A DNA stretch of 64,000 nucleotides from Lachnospiraceae bacterium MC2017 (GTDB lineage Bacteria; Bacillota; Clostridia; Lachnospirales; Lachnospiraceae). Made by a program: the position numbers and the translations under genes. The DNA lies in assembly GCA_000701625.1 (NCBI GenBank), contig JNJK01000002.1, positions 248,001 to 312,000 on the forward strand, in the 5' to 3' direction. Positions 27,096-34,501 of the stretch are shown one piece after another. Under the pieces are notes generated by a model. The model saw nothing but the letters and a program-made list of their open reading frames with translations, was not told where the DNA came from and made no database searches. How positions within the stretch are numbered: the first letter of the stretch is position 1; every line of letters starts with the position of its first letter.

Positions 27096-27905
27096 ATGTC
27101 TTTCCCAAAATATGTTTTCATAAGCTATAGTTCAAAAGATATCGTAAAAGTAAATAAAATAGTTGAGCTCTTGGAGAGTATGAATGTCGAATATTGGAAG
27201 GCTCCTGAAAAAATTCCTGCCGGCTCCAGCTATGCAAATGAAATTGTCAACGCGATTGAAAATTGCAGTCTTTTTCTGGTAATACTGTCGGAAAATGCAC
27301 AATCTTCGATATGGGTTGAAAAGGAGATAGACTGTGCTCTGAGCAGTGCAAAAGAAGTCATTCCTTATAATATCGATAATTGTGTGCTGGTCAATGCGTT
27401 TAAATTTTATCTTAATAATGTGCAGATGATACATGATACCCCGGGATCGCCGGAGGGAATTGATAAGCTTAAGGGATTCTTAAGACCTCTTCAACCTGCA
27501 GAGTCAAAGAGTTCCGGGACTAATGTCAATATTCCTATGGCTCCCGAACAAAAAATTCCTGCACCTAAAGCTCCTGATCCAAAGGCTGCTGCAAAAAAGT
27601 CAAATCTGAAGACAGCAACACAGATAGACAGCAATACGGTAGTAAAGCGATATCAAAGAGGCATGCGTATGGACGATATGTGGAATCTTAACCGTGTGCC
27701 TGTTGTCTGCAAGCATTGTGGCGGGAGTTTGACTCACGTAGCAGGGGGCGTTTATGTATGCAATGAATGTAAGGCAGAGAATTATGATGATTTTAGGACT
27801 ATCCGCAATTATTTGATCGAACATGGGCCATGCTCAGCTTTAGAACTGTCTAAAGCACTTGGGATACCTATGAAAATAATTAAGAACTGGCAAAAATCAC
27901 AATAG
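27096..27905 (+). CDS. TIR-domain protein with zinc ribbon and winged-helix-like tail
   Basis: 269 residues with an AGGAGGG site. The TIR domain (about 5-115) starts YVFISYSSKD and has the W-x3-E motif (Trp73, Glu77 in IWVEKEID), where Glu77 matches the catalytic Glu of TIR NADases. A Pro/Ala/Lys linker (about 130-180) follows, then a zinc ribbon (Cys205, Cys208, Cys222, Cys225), then a short winged-helix-like segment (about 232-268). TIR proteins either hydrolyse NAD or serve as scaffolds; which applies is unknown. It lies between the response regulator and the cyclase in one operon. Confidence 0.88.
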   Translation: MSFPKYVFISYSSKDIVKVNKIVELLESMNVEYWKAPEKIPAGSSYANEIVNAIENCSLFLVILSENAQSSIWVEKEIDCALSSAKEVIPYNIDNCVLVNAFKFYLNNVQMIHDTPGSPEGIDKLKGFLRPLQPAESKSSGTNVNIPMAPEQKIPAPKAPDPKAAAKKSNLKTATQIDSNTVVKRYQRGMRMDDMWNLNRVPVVCKHCGGSLTHVAGGVYVCNECKAENYDDFRTIRNYLIEHGPCSALELSKALGIPMKIIKNWQKSQ

Positions 27906-27918
27906 AAAGCGGCAGATT

Positions 27919-29433
27919 ATGGATATTTCGATCTGGATAATCGGCGAAGACCGTAGGATGATGATAGATAATCAGCGAAAGATTAATAATTCCGGTTGTA
28001 TGCGCGCTGTTTGCCTTCTCACTGATAAAGCATTCAAGGATATGGCGCAAAGGCTGAAAATCGACAGTAACAATAAAGATCTGCGGGTCAGCCCTCCTTC
28101 TCTTGTCATAATAGACTATGACAAGGCGGTAAAAAATGATTTTGAAATAATCGGTAATCTACGGGAAAACAACGATCTTGCCGGGGTACCTATTTTTGTA
28201 GCAGTAGACGAAAAGAAAGATGATATATGCGAGGCATTTTATGAGCGCGGAGTTATGGTTATCGTACATAAGGAGCTTTATAAATCCGAGCTCATAAGGA
28301 TAGAAAATACGGCATGGCAGCACGAAAATACCAGATTATACGAGAAGAAGCTCCAAAAACAGACGATGGAGATTCAGCATGCGAAAGAAGTCTACCGGTT
28401 AAATCAACAGTTGGAATCAAGAAATAAAGTCCTTCAAAAAATATTCGGCAGGTATTTCTCAGACGAGGTTGTAAGCCTGATACTTGATATGGGTGAAGAC
28501 GTATCCTTGGGCGGAGAAAAGCGAAATGTCACTATAATGATGACGGATCTGAGAAATTTCACATCACTGTCGGAAAAGATGGATTCAAACCGATTAACTT
28601 CGCTTTTGAATTTCTTCTTTGACAAGATGGTTGACATAATTTCTAAATATCGAGGTACAGTGATCGAATTCATGGGCGATGGAATGCTGGTTGTCTTTGG
28701 TGCTCCGCTTGCAGTTGAAAATCCGATAGACAACGCTATTGCATCGTCGATACTCATGCAGAATTCTATGGAATCACTTAACAGATATTTTGCCGAAAAC
28801 GACTACCCTATGCTTGAAATGGGGATAGGTCTTCATTATGGTGAAGTATTTATAGGAAATATCGGTTCGGAAAAAATGATGCGTTACAATGTGCTCGGAA
28901 GTACCGTAAATACATGCTCAAGGATAGAAAGCTGTAGCGTTGGGGGGCAGATACTGGTCTCAAAGGAGATCGTGAACAATGCAGCAAGCCCGCTTGTTAT
29001 AAAAAACGAAGTGGAAATAATGGCAAAAGGCATTGGAGAACCTATAAAAATATATGAAGTTACTGGAATGAAAGGCACATATAATTGTATTCTGGAATCC
29101 GTAAATGACAAAAATGAAGAATTTATACCTGTTGAAAAAGAGATCGAGCTTCATCTTTATCTGATAAATGGTAAACTGATAGATTCGGACTTTGTTACGG
29201 CGAAGCTGACAGGCATCTCAAAAAAGAAAATGTCTGTGAGAATCGATGAAAAGGACAGTAAAAATATAGATGTTTACACTAATGTAAAGATTTCATCAGA
29301 CAGCAGTACAAGGGAAACGTCCGGTGAATTTTATTCTAAAGTAGTCGGACATAGTGGCGATATGTGGATTTTACATTTTACAGATTCGGGCAATGCCGTT
29401 GAGGATTTCATAAAACGTGCGACCGGATTGTAA
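27919..29433 (+). CDS. Class III adenylate/guanylate cyclase with receiver-like and PilZ-like ends
   Basis: 504 residues. A divergent receiver-like domain (about 1-125, possible Asp in VIIDYDKA) leads through a coiled coil (about 130-175) to a cyclase homology domain (about 180-375). Both metal-binding Asp are present (MTDLRNF and FMGDGMLVVFGAP), as are the transition-state Asn and Arg (VNTCSRIES). The base-selecting Asp is Ser (LGSTVN); class IIIb cyclases carry Thr there. The C-terminal 110 residues resemble a PilZ-type beta-barrel. It probably makes cAMP, although cGMP is possible. Confidence 0.9.
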   Translation: MDISIWIIGEDRRMMIDNQRKINNSGCMRAVCLLTDKAFKDMAQRLKIDSNNKDLRVSPPSLVIIDYDKAVKNDFEIIGNLRENNDLAGVPIFVAVDEKKDDICEAFYERGVMVIVHKELYKSELIRIENTAWQHENTRLYEKKLQKQTMEIQHAKEVYRLNQQLESRNKVLQKIFGRYFSDEVVSLILDMGEDVSLGGEKRNVTIMMTDLRNFTSLSEKMDSNRLTSLLNFFFDKMVDIISKYRGTVIEFMGDGMLVVFGAPLAVENPIDNAIASSILMQNSMESLNRYFAENDYPMLEMGIGLHYGEVFIGNIGSEKMMRYNVLGSTVNTCSRIESCSVGGQILVSKEIVNNAASPLVIKNEVEIMAKGIGEPIKIYEVTGMKGTYNCILESVNDKNEEFIPVEKEIELHLYLINGKLIDSDFVTAKLTGISKKKMSVRIDEKDSKNIDVYTNVKISSDSSTRETSGEFYSKVVGHSGDMWILHFTDSGNAVEDFIKRATGL

Positions 29434-29457
29434 ATCAAAATTCTATGAGGATCAGTG

Positions 29458-30462
29458 ATGGGATACATTGATTTATTCGAAAAAGTGACAGAAAAATTTA
29501 ATTTTCCCGACTTATACGGACAAGAACATATCTTTTGGTTTGGCAGGGAATCACTGATTTTTCTTTCACTGGATAAACCACCGCAAAAACAGCTGCTTGA
29601 GAGAGATCTGTCCGAGCTTAAAGATAGCCTTGACGAGATCGGAAAGGCAGATACTGAACTGTTTTTATGCATATGGAAAGAAAACGATGAGTTCAGAAGT
29701 GTATTCAAAAGCCGGAGCAGCCGTGTCAGAGCGATGGATTTTCTGAATTATGTACTGTCTGATGTTGGTCTTGTTAAAGGAGATTCCGTATCATCTTACG
29801 GAAGGATAACAACGGCATCATTGCTTGTAAGGCTTGGAGAGCTTGGATTAAATGATGTAAGCAGCTATTTTATGCATATGACGCTGCAATATTTTGAGGA
29901 TTGTGACTTGATAATCGCTGATGAGTATTCCAGGATAAACCAAAATGAAATCCTCAATATGAAACAGTACAGAAAAAAACATGTGCCGTGGGCGTTTGTG
30001 CGATCCGCTGATATCACAAAGAGCGGGACTCGCATAGATATACGTACTCTTGAAAATGAATCCGGCATTGATTTTACTGCCGGAGACGATACATACGTGA
30101 TGATAGGGATCCAGGGGGAGGTCTATTATATTTCGGCAGCCAAGTTTGAAAAAACTTACAACGAGACCGATGAACCCTTTGATATTTTTACACGTATGAC
30201 GATGTTTATACCCGAGATCAAGATCCTGCCTGATGGCAAATACATAAGTATAGATGAGATGGCCAGGATATGCTATCCGAAAAACACAAGCAAAATTTAT
30301 GCTCAAAGACTCGACAGACGAGCAAAAGTTTTTCCGGTTTATGACAGAGAAAATTATTTTTTAGGTTTTGCCGGAGACTATATGGCTGTTCGCTGTGACG
30401 ATCTGAGCGATATTTACATAATTAAAAGACAGATATTTTTGCAGACTTATGAGGAAGTCTAA
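29458..30462 (+). CDS. Unknown protein of the TIR/cyclase operon
   Basis: 334 residues from the ATG at 29458; GTG one codon earlier is also possible. AGGA lies upstream. I do not recognise the family. There is no signal peptide or membrane span, so it is cytosolic. The last part (GFAGDYMAVRCDDLSDIYIIKRQIF) suggests a small beta domain, and residues about 165-230 look like a mixed alpha/beta fold. It overlaps the hydrolase gene by one base (TAATG), so the two are translated together. A role as a sensor or cyclase-linked regulator is only a guess from position. Confidence 0.7.
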   Translation: MGYIDLFEKVTEKFNFPDLYGQEHIFWFGRESLIFLSLDKPPQKQLLERDLSELKDSLDEIGKADTELFLCIWKENDEFRSVFKSRSSRVRAMDFLNYVLSDVGLVKGDSVSSYGRITTASLLVRLGELGLNDVSSYFMHMTLQYFEDCDLIIADEYSRINQNEILNMKQYRKKHVPWAFVRSADITKSGTRIDIRTLENESGIDFTAGDDTYVMIGIQGEVYYISAAKFEKTYNETDEPFDIFTRMTMFIPEIKILPDGKYISIDEMARICYPKNTSKIYAQRLDRRAKVFPVYDRENYFLGFAGDYMAVRCDDLSDIYIIKRQIFLQTYEEV

Positions 30463-31280
30463 TGAATAAAGAGTGTATGGTATTAAAAGTATTAGGGTCA
30501 CGGGGTTCTGTTCCGGTAGAGGGTGAACGATTTAAGGTCTATGGCGGTGCAACATCATGTATGAAGCTGCTTGTACCGGAAGACAGCGGAAGGACTGAAG
30601 AGATATTTTTCGATGCCGGAAGCGGGATCGTTTCTGCTAAGGTTGCTCCGGACAGCAATATCTCCATATTAATAAGTCACATGCATCTGGATCATATCCA
30701 GGGAATGCCTTTTTTTTGCGCTTTAGGTGAAAAAGGAAGAAAAATCGATATTTTTGCGGCACCAAGGAATTCTTTCAAGGCAGATGAAGCGATTGAAAGG
30801 CTGTTTTCTCCGCCTTTCTGGCCTTTGAGAATCATTGACTATCCGGCAGATGTGCAGATACATGACATAGAAGGCAGCTTTATGATCGGCAATATCCGTG
30901 TTGATACACTTGAGGTAAATCATCCCGGCGGTTCGACTACCTATAAACTTAGCTTTAATGGCAAAACAGTGGTCTATGCGGTGGACTACGAGCATCCTGA
31001 ACCGGTGGATATGAGGCTTGCTAAATTCGTTGAGAATTGTGACCTGCTTATATATGACGGCCAGTATTGCTGGGAAGAGTATCCGGGCTGCTACGGCTTT
31101 GGGCATTCAATCCCGGAAATCGGAGTTGAACTTGCGAAAAACGCTAATGTTAAGCAACTTTTGATAACCCACCATTCACCTTCGCATGACGACAGTTTTA
31201 TGCATGAATGGGAAGAACGGATAAATAAAATCTGCCCGATAGCAAGTTTTGCAAAGATAGGGCAGGAAATTTGTCTGTAA
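30462..31280 (+). CDS. Metallo-beta-lactamase-fold hydrolase, possible cyclic-nucleotide phosphodiesterase
   Basis: 272 residues of the MBL superfamily. It begins LKVLGSRGSVPVEG, as in the RNase Z/PhnP-like branch, and has the metal motif SHMHLDHIQG (H-x-H-x-D-H), later His in VNHPGGSTTY, Asp in YAVDYEH and THHSPSHDD. Related enzymes hydrolyse phosphodiesters, including cAMP (class II phosphodiesterases). Being the last gene of an operon that also encodes a cyclase, it may degrade the cyclase product; this is an inference. A terminator follows about 40 bases later. Confidence 0.85.
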   Translation: MNKECMVLKVLGSRGSVPVEGERFKVYGGATSCMKLLVPEDSGRTEEIFFDAGSGIVSAKVAPDSNISILISHMHLDHIQGMPFFCALGEKGRKIDIFAAPRNSFKADEAIERLFSPPFWPLRIIDYPADVQIHDIEGSFMIGNIRVDTLEVNHPGGSTTYKLSFNGKTVVYAVDYEHPEPVDMRLAKFVENCDLLIYDGQYCWEEYPGCYGFGHSIPEIGVELAKNANVKQLLITHHSPSHDDSFMHEWEERINKICPIASFAKIGQEICL

Positions 31281-31321
31281 TTGTAAAAGAATGCCAACAA
31301 ATTTTCCTATAAGTTGAAAAA

Positions 31322-31356
31322 AAGCCATCTGACAGGTTTTCCCTGCCAGACGGCTT
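31322..31356. terminator. Bidirectional terminator between the signalling operon and sulP
   Basis: A 15-base stem with two mismatches (31322-31336 with 31342-31356) sits between two convergent genes. The A-run at 31317-31323 gives a U-run for the minus-strand transcript. A 13-base motif at 31304-31316 also occurs beside the terminator at 55871. Confidence 0.85.
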
Positions 31357-31380
31357 TCTTAATTTCCAGTCTTTATTATA

Positions 31381-33036
31381 TCATCCAAGCTCTGCAGCGC
31401 GTTTCAGTGCGTCGTCGATGTGCGGGCAGAAATTTTCTGCACCGATCTTTTTCACAAAATCGTCTTTTTCCATGGTGTTCATAGGCTGACTATTTACGTG
31501 TGAGAATACAAGCTGGATATTTCTCTTCTCACATCTGTCTGCGAGTCCTTCAAGAGCGTGCATTGCTGTTGCGTCCAGGGCCGGAACACTTCTCATTCGC
31601 ATGATGATGACCTTGATGTGATCCTCAACAGAAATCTCCGCTATACGATCTGCTGCACCAAAGAACATAGGACCGCTTACTTCATATACGCGAACATGCT
31701 TCGGAACCTGACGAAGTTCAATACTGTCCGGATCGGTTTCAGGATCATATTCCACCCAGCCCTTTACCTGTGTCTCATCAGCCATACGCTTCATGAGGAG
31801 TACACATGCAAGTACCATACCAACACCAATGGCTACTACAAGGTCAAAGCATACTGTAAGAGTAAATGTAACAACGAGAACAACTATATCGCTCTTAGGA
31901 GCAGTCTTGCAAAGATGCACGAAAGTTCTCCATCCGCACATATTATATGCAACGATAAAAAGAATCGCTGCGATCGTCGGCATCGGGATCAGTGCTGCAT
32001 AGGGCATGAGGATCACGAGCACCAGGATAAGTACCATAGAATGAATGATACCTGCGATCGGTGTACGTCCGCCGTTTTTGATGTTGGCAGCAGTTCTCGC
32101 GATAGCTCCGGTTGCCGGGATTCCGCCAAACAGTGCAGAACCAATATTTCCGATTCCCTGTGCTACGAGCTCCATGTTTGATCTATGATGAGAATTAACC
32201 ATACTGTCCGCAACTACGCATGACAAGAGTGATTCTATAGCTGCAAGTACAGCGATCGTGAGACCATTTGTCATGGCGCTTCTCATGGAACTCCACTCAA
32301 TAACAGGGATATGAAGTGACGGCAGACGATTGCTTATAGTGTAAAGATCTCCGATGGTATTAACCTGCATTCCAAGACCCTTTACCATACCGATTCCTAC
32401 GAATACAGCTATGAGTGAACCCGGGATCTTTTCTCCGATCTTTGGTACCATAGGCCAGATGATCAAAACCGCAAGGCAGACAAGACCTACGATAAGCGCA
32501 TTTACGTTCATTGTGCTGAAATTCGCAGCGAGTGCCTTTACCTTATCAACTGTCTCAATAGTAACTGTTCCCTTAGGATAAGTAATTCCGAAAAAGTCCT
32601 TTATCTGTCCTATGAGAATAGTCACTGCGATACCTGCGGTAAAACCTGTGGTGATCGTATATGGAATGAAGTGGATCAGACTTCCAAGTCTCAATACACC
32701 CATGAGTATCAGAAGTATTCCCGCAACGATCGTTGCGAGCATCAGTCCGTCCATACCATTCGCTGCAACGATTCCGGCAACGATAGTCGCAAATGCGGCT
32801 GTCGGACCTGCGATCTGCACACGGCTTCCACCGAAAAATGAGATCAAAAATCCTGCAACGATCGCTGTATAGATACCTTCTTCAGGACCTACTCCCGAAG
32901 CAAGCGCAAGTGCGATAGAAAGCGGAAGCGCGATAATTGCAACAATGATACCCGCAATGAGATCTTTCATAAACTGTTCTTTTGAATAGCTCTTCATTAC
33001 GGAAAAAAGCATGGGTTTTAACCTGTCTGTGTTCAT
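31381..33036 (-). CDS. SulP-family inorganic anion transporter with STAS domain
   Basis: 551 residues with AAGGAG upstream. The membrane part (about 25-420) has 10-12 hydrophobic segments and the SulP signature region PLSIALALASGVGPEEGIY (about 37-55). The cytosolic STAS domain (about 440-550) contains VPALDATAMHALE. Family members carry sulfate, bicarbonate or other anions across the cytoplasmic membrane. The gene is monocistronic. Substrate is not predictable from sequence. Confidence 0.92.
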   Translation of the reverse strand: MNTDRLKPMLFSVMKSYSKEQFMKDLIAGIIVAIIALPLSIALALASGVGPEEGIYTAIVAGFLISFFGGSRVQIAGPTAAFATIVAGIVAANGMDGLMLATIVAGILLILMGVLRLGSLIHFIPYTITTGFTAGIAVTILIGQIKDFFGITYPKGTVTIETVDKVKALAANFSTMNVNALIVGLVCLAVLIIWPMVPKIGEKIPGSLIAVFVGIGMVKGLGMQVNTIGDLYTISNRLPSLHIPVIEWSSMRSAMTNGLTIAVLAAIESLLSCVVADSMVNSHHRSNMELVAQGIGNIGSALFGGIPATGAIARTAANIKNGGRTPIAGIIHSMVLILVLVILMPYAALIPMPTIAAILFIVAYNMCGWRTFVHLCKTAPKSDIVVLVVTFTLTVCFDLVVAIGVGMVLACVLLMKRMADETQVKGWVEYDPETDPDSIELRQVPKHVRVYEVSGPMFFGAADRIAEISVEDHIKVIIMRMRSVPALDATAMHALEGLADRCEKRNIQLVFSHVNSQPMNTMEKDDFVKKIGAENFCPHIDDALKRAAELG

Positions 33037-33307
33037 AAATCCTCTTTTCTCCTTATATATTTAAGAAACAACTTTTCAAGTTTATGATTTTTTAATAATT
33101 ATCACAATATGCTTTTCGACATTTTTTCCGCTTTATTAAATAGATGTTTTCGGTAAATTAGCCAAATAACAGCTTTTTCACTACTCAAGTTTTGACACAG
33201 ACCGGGTAAAGCTTAAAACACTCAATTAAAATGATTAAAATAATCCGTTCAATCCAATATTTCTCCATGTTACTATATTCAGAAAAACGTCCAAAGGAGT
33301 CGATAAC

Positions 33308-33709
33308 ATGATCGAATACAAAGATATCCATGACTTTACATCCGAAAGCCTTAAAGATCTCTTCCTGTCCGTTGACTGGTCATCCGGACATTTCCCCGAA
33401 AAACTGGTCATTGCCATGAAAAATTTCAAAACCGTTTATTCCGCATGGGATGGCGAGAAGCTGGTTGGAATGATCTGCGCCATGGATGACGGTATCATGA
33501 ACGCCTACGTACATTATCTCCTTGTAAATCCCGCATACCACGACCAGACGATCGGAAGGACTCTTGTAGAAATGACAAAGGAGCACTACAAAGATTACCT
33601 GCGCATCGCTGTCATTGCCTATGATGATGAAGCTCACTTTTATGAAAACTGTGGTTTCAAAAAGAGCAACGAATCTTCTCCTATGTTTATCACCTCACTT
33701 TGGACATGA
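33308..33709 (+). CDS. GNAT-family N-acetyltransferase
   Basis: 133 residues with an AAGGAG site. The acetyl-CoA-binding region is seen as VHYLLVNPAYHDQTIGRTLVEMTKEHY (motif A, about 76-102), followed by the beta-bulge FYENCGFKKS. Substrate unknown. It is a single gene convergent with fdhD and separated from it by a terminator. The 271 bases upstream hold only AT-rich sequence and a weak promoter (TTCAAT/TACTAT, 17 apart, near 33252-33280). Confidence 0.85.
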   Translation: MIEYKDIHDFTSESLKDLFLSVDWSSGHFPEKLVIAMKNFKTVYSAWDGEKLVGMICAMDDGIMNAYVHYLLVNPAYHDQTIGRTLVEMTKEHYKDYLRIAVIAYDDEAHFYENCGFKKSNESSPMFITSLWT

Positions 33710-33727
33710 TATGAGTATGAGCAGCAA

Positions 33728-33766
33728 AAACCTCCGGCAGGTTTTCGATATCCTGCGCGGAGGTTT
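33728..33766. terminator. Bidirectional terminator between GNAT gene and fdhD
   Basis: AAACCTCCGGCAGG (33728-33741) pairs with CCTGCGCGGAGGTTT (33752-33766), with a small bulge and a T/A-rich flank on each side, between two convergent genes. Confidence 0.8.
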
Positions 33767-33771
33767 AGTTA

Positions 33772-34491
33772 TCAATACACATCAAAGCAATCCTCATATG
33801 CTCTGCATATAAGCGTGATATTGTGTTTTTTTGCAAGTTTTATTGCATCTGCTGTGGGAACCGACTTTGATACCAGTAACGGTATCCTCGCATTTATGAG
33901 CTTTTTCACGATATCCGTGGGTACTCTTCCCGAGCTGTACAGCATACATTCTGACAGATTTATATCGTTTTCTACCGCATAACCTACCGCCTTGTCGATC
34001 GCATTATGACGCCCGATATCTTCGCAGGAAAACAATATATCCCCATCTTTTGCCAGCATACAGGTATGTGTTCCCCAGGTAAGATCATGTATCGGCATCC
34101 CCTGGGAAAATTCCCGGGCGAGGGTAAATATCCATTCCGATTTCCAGTTTAAATCGGGAATAGTCTCTACGCGCGTATCATTCTCTTTTCGATCTCTTAT
34201 CGAGACCTCCACCAGATCCCTCGAAACGAAAACATCTTCACGCTCCGGATTTTTAAGCTGTAATCCCACTATATCTTCTTTACAGCAGATATGTCCATCA
34301 GACACCAGTCTGCCAATAACCAATTCGCGCAAATACTCATCTGTACAGGTCAGGAGGTAGTTTCCCACCTCCTTTTCATCCTTTCGTACCTGCACTTCCA
34401 GTTCATGCTCCATTAAGAGCTGAGCCTCGTTTTGTTTTTGTGCTCCGTCACAAAATATGACGGTTTTAGGCTGTGTTTCGACTACATTCAT
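33772..34491 (-). CDS. fdhD: Formate dehydrogenase accessory sulfurtransferase FdhD
   Basis: 239 residues. FdhD signatures are WGTHTCMLAKDGDILFSCEDIGRHNAIDKAVG (about 140-171) and SSGRVPTDIVKKL. FdhD passes sulfur to the molybdenum cofactor, which formate dehydrogenases need for activity. It lies 10 bases downstream of the formate-dehydrogenase-like gene in the same direction, so the pair forms a functional unit. Confidence 0.92.
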   Translation of the reverse strand: MNVVETQPKTVIFCDGAQKQNEAQLLMEHELEVQVRKDEKEVGNYLLTCTDEYLRELVIGRLVSDGHICCKEDIVGLQLKNPEREDVFVSRDLVEVSIRDRKENDTRVETIPDLNWKSEWIFTLAREFSQGMPIHDLTWGTHTCMLAKDGDILFSCEDIGRHNAIDKAVGYAVENDINLSECMLYSSGRVPTDIVKKLINARIPLLVSKSVPTADAIKLAKKHNITLICRAYEDCFDVY

Positions 34492-34501
34492 TTCTTCAGC
34501 C

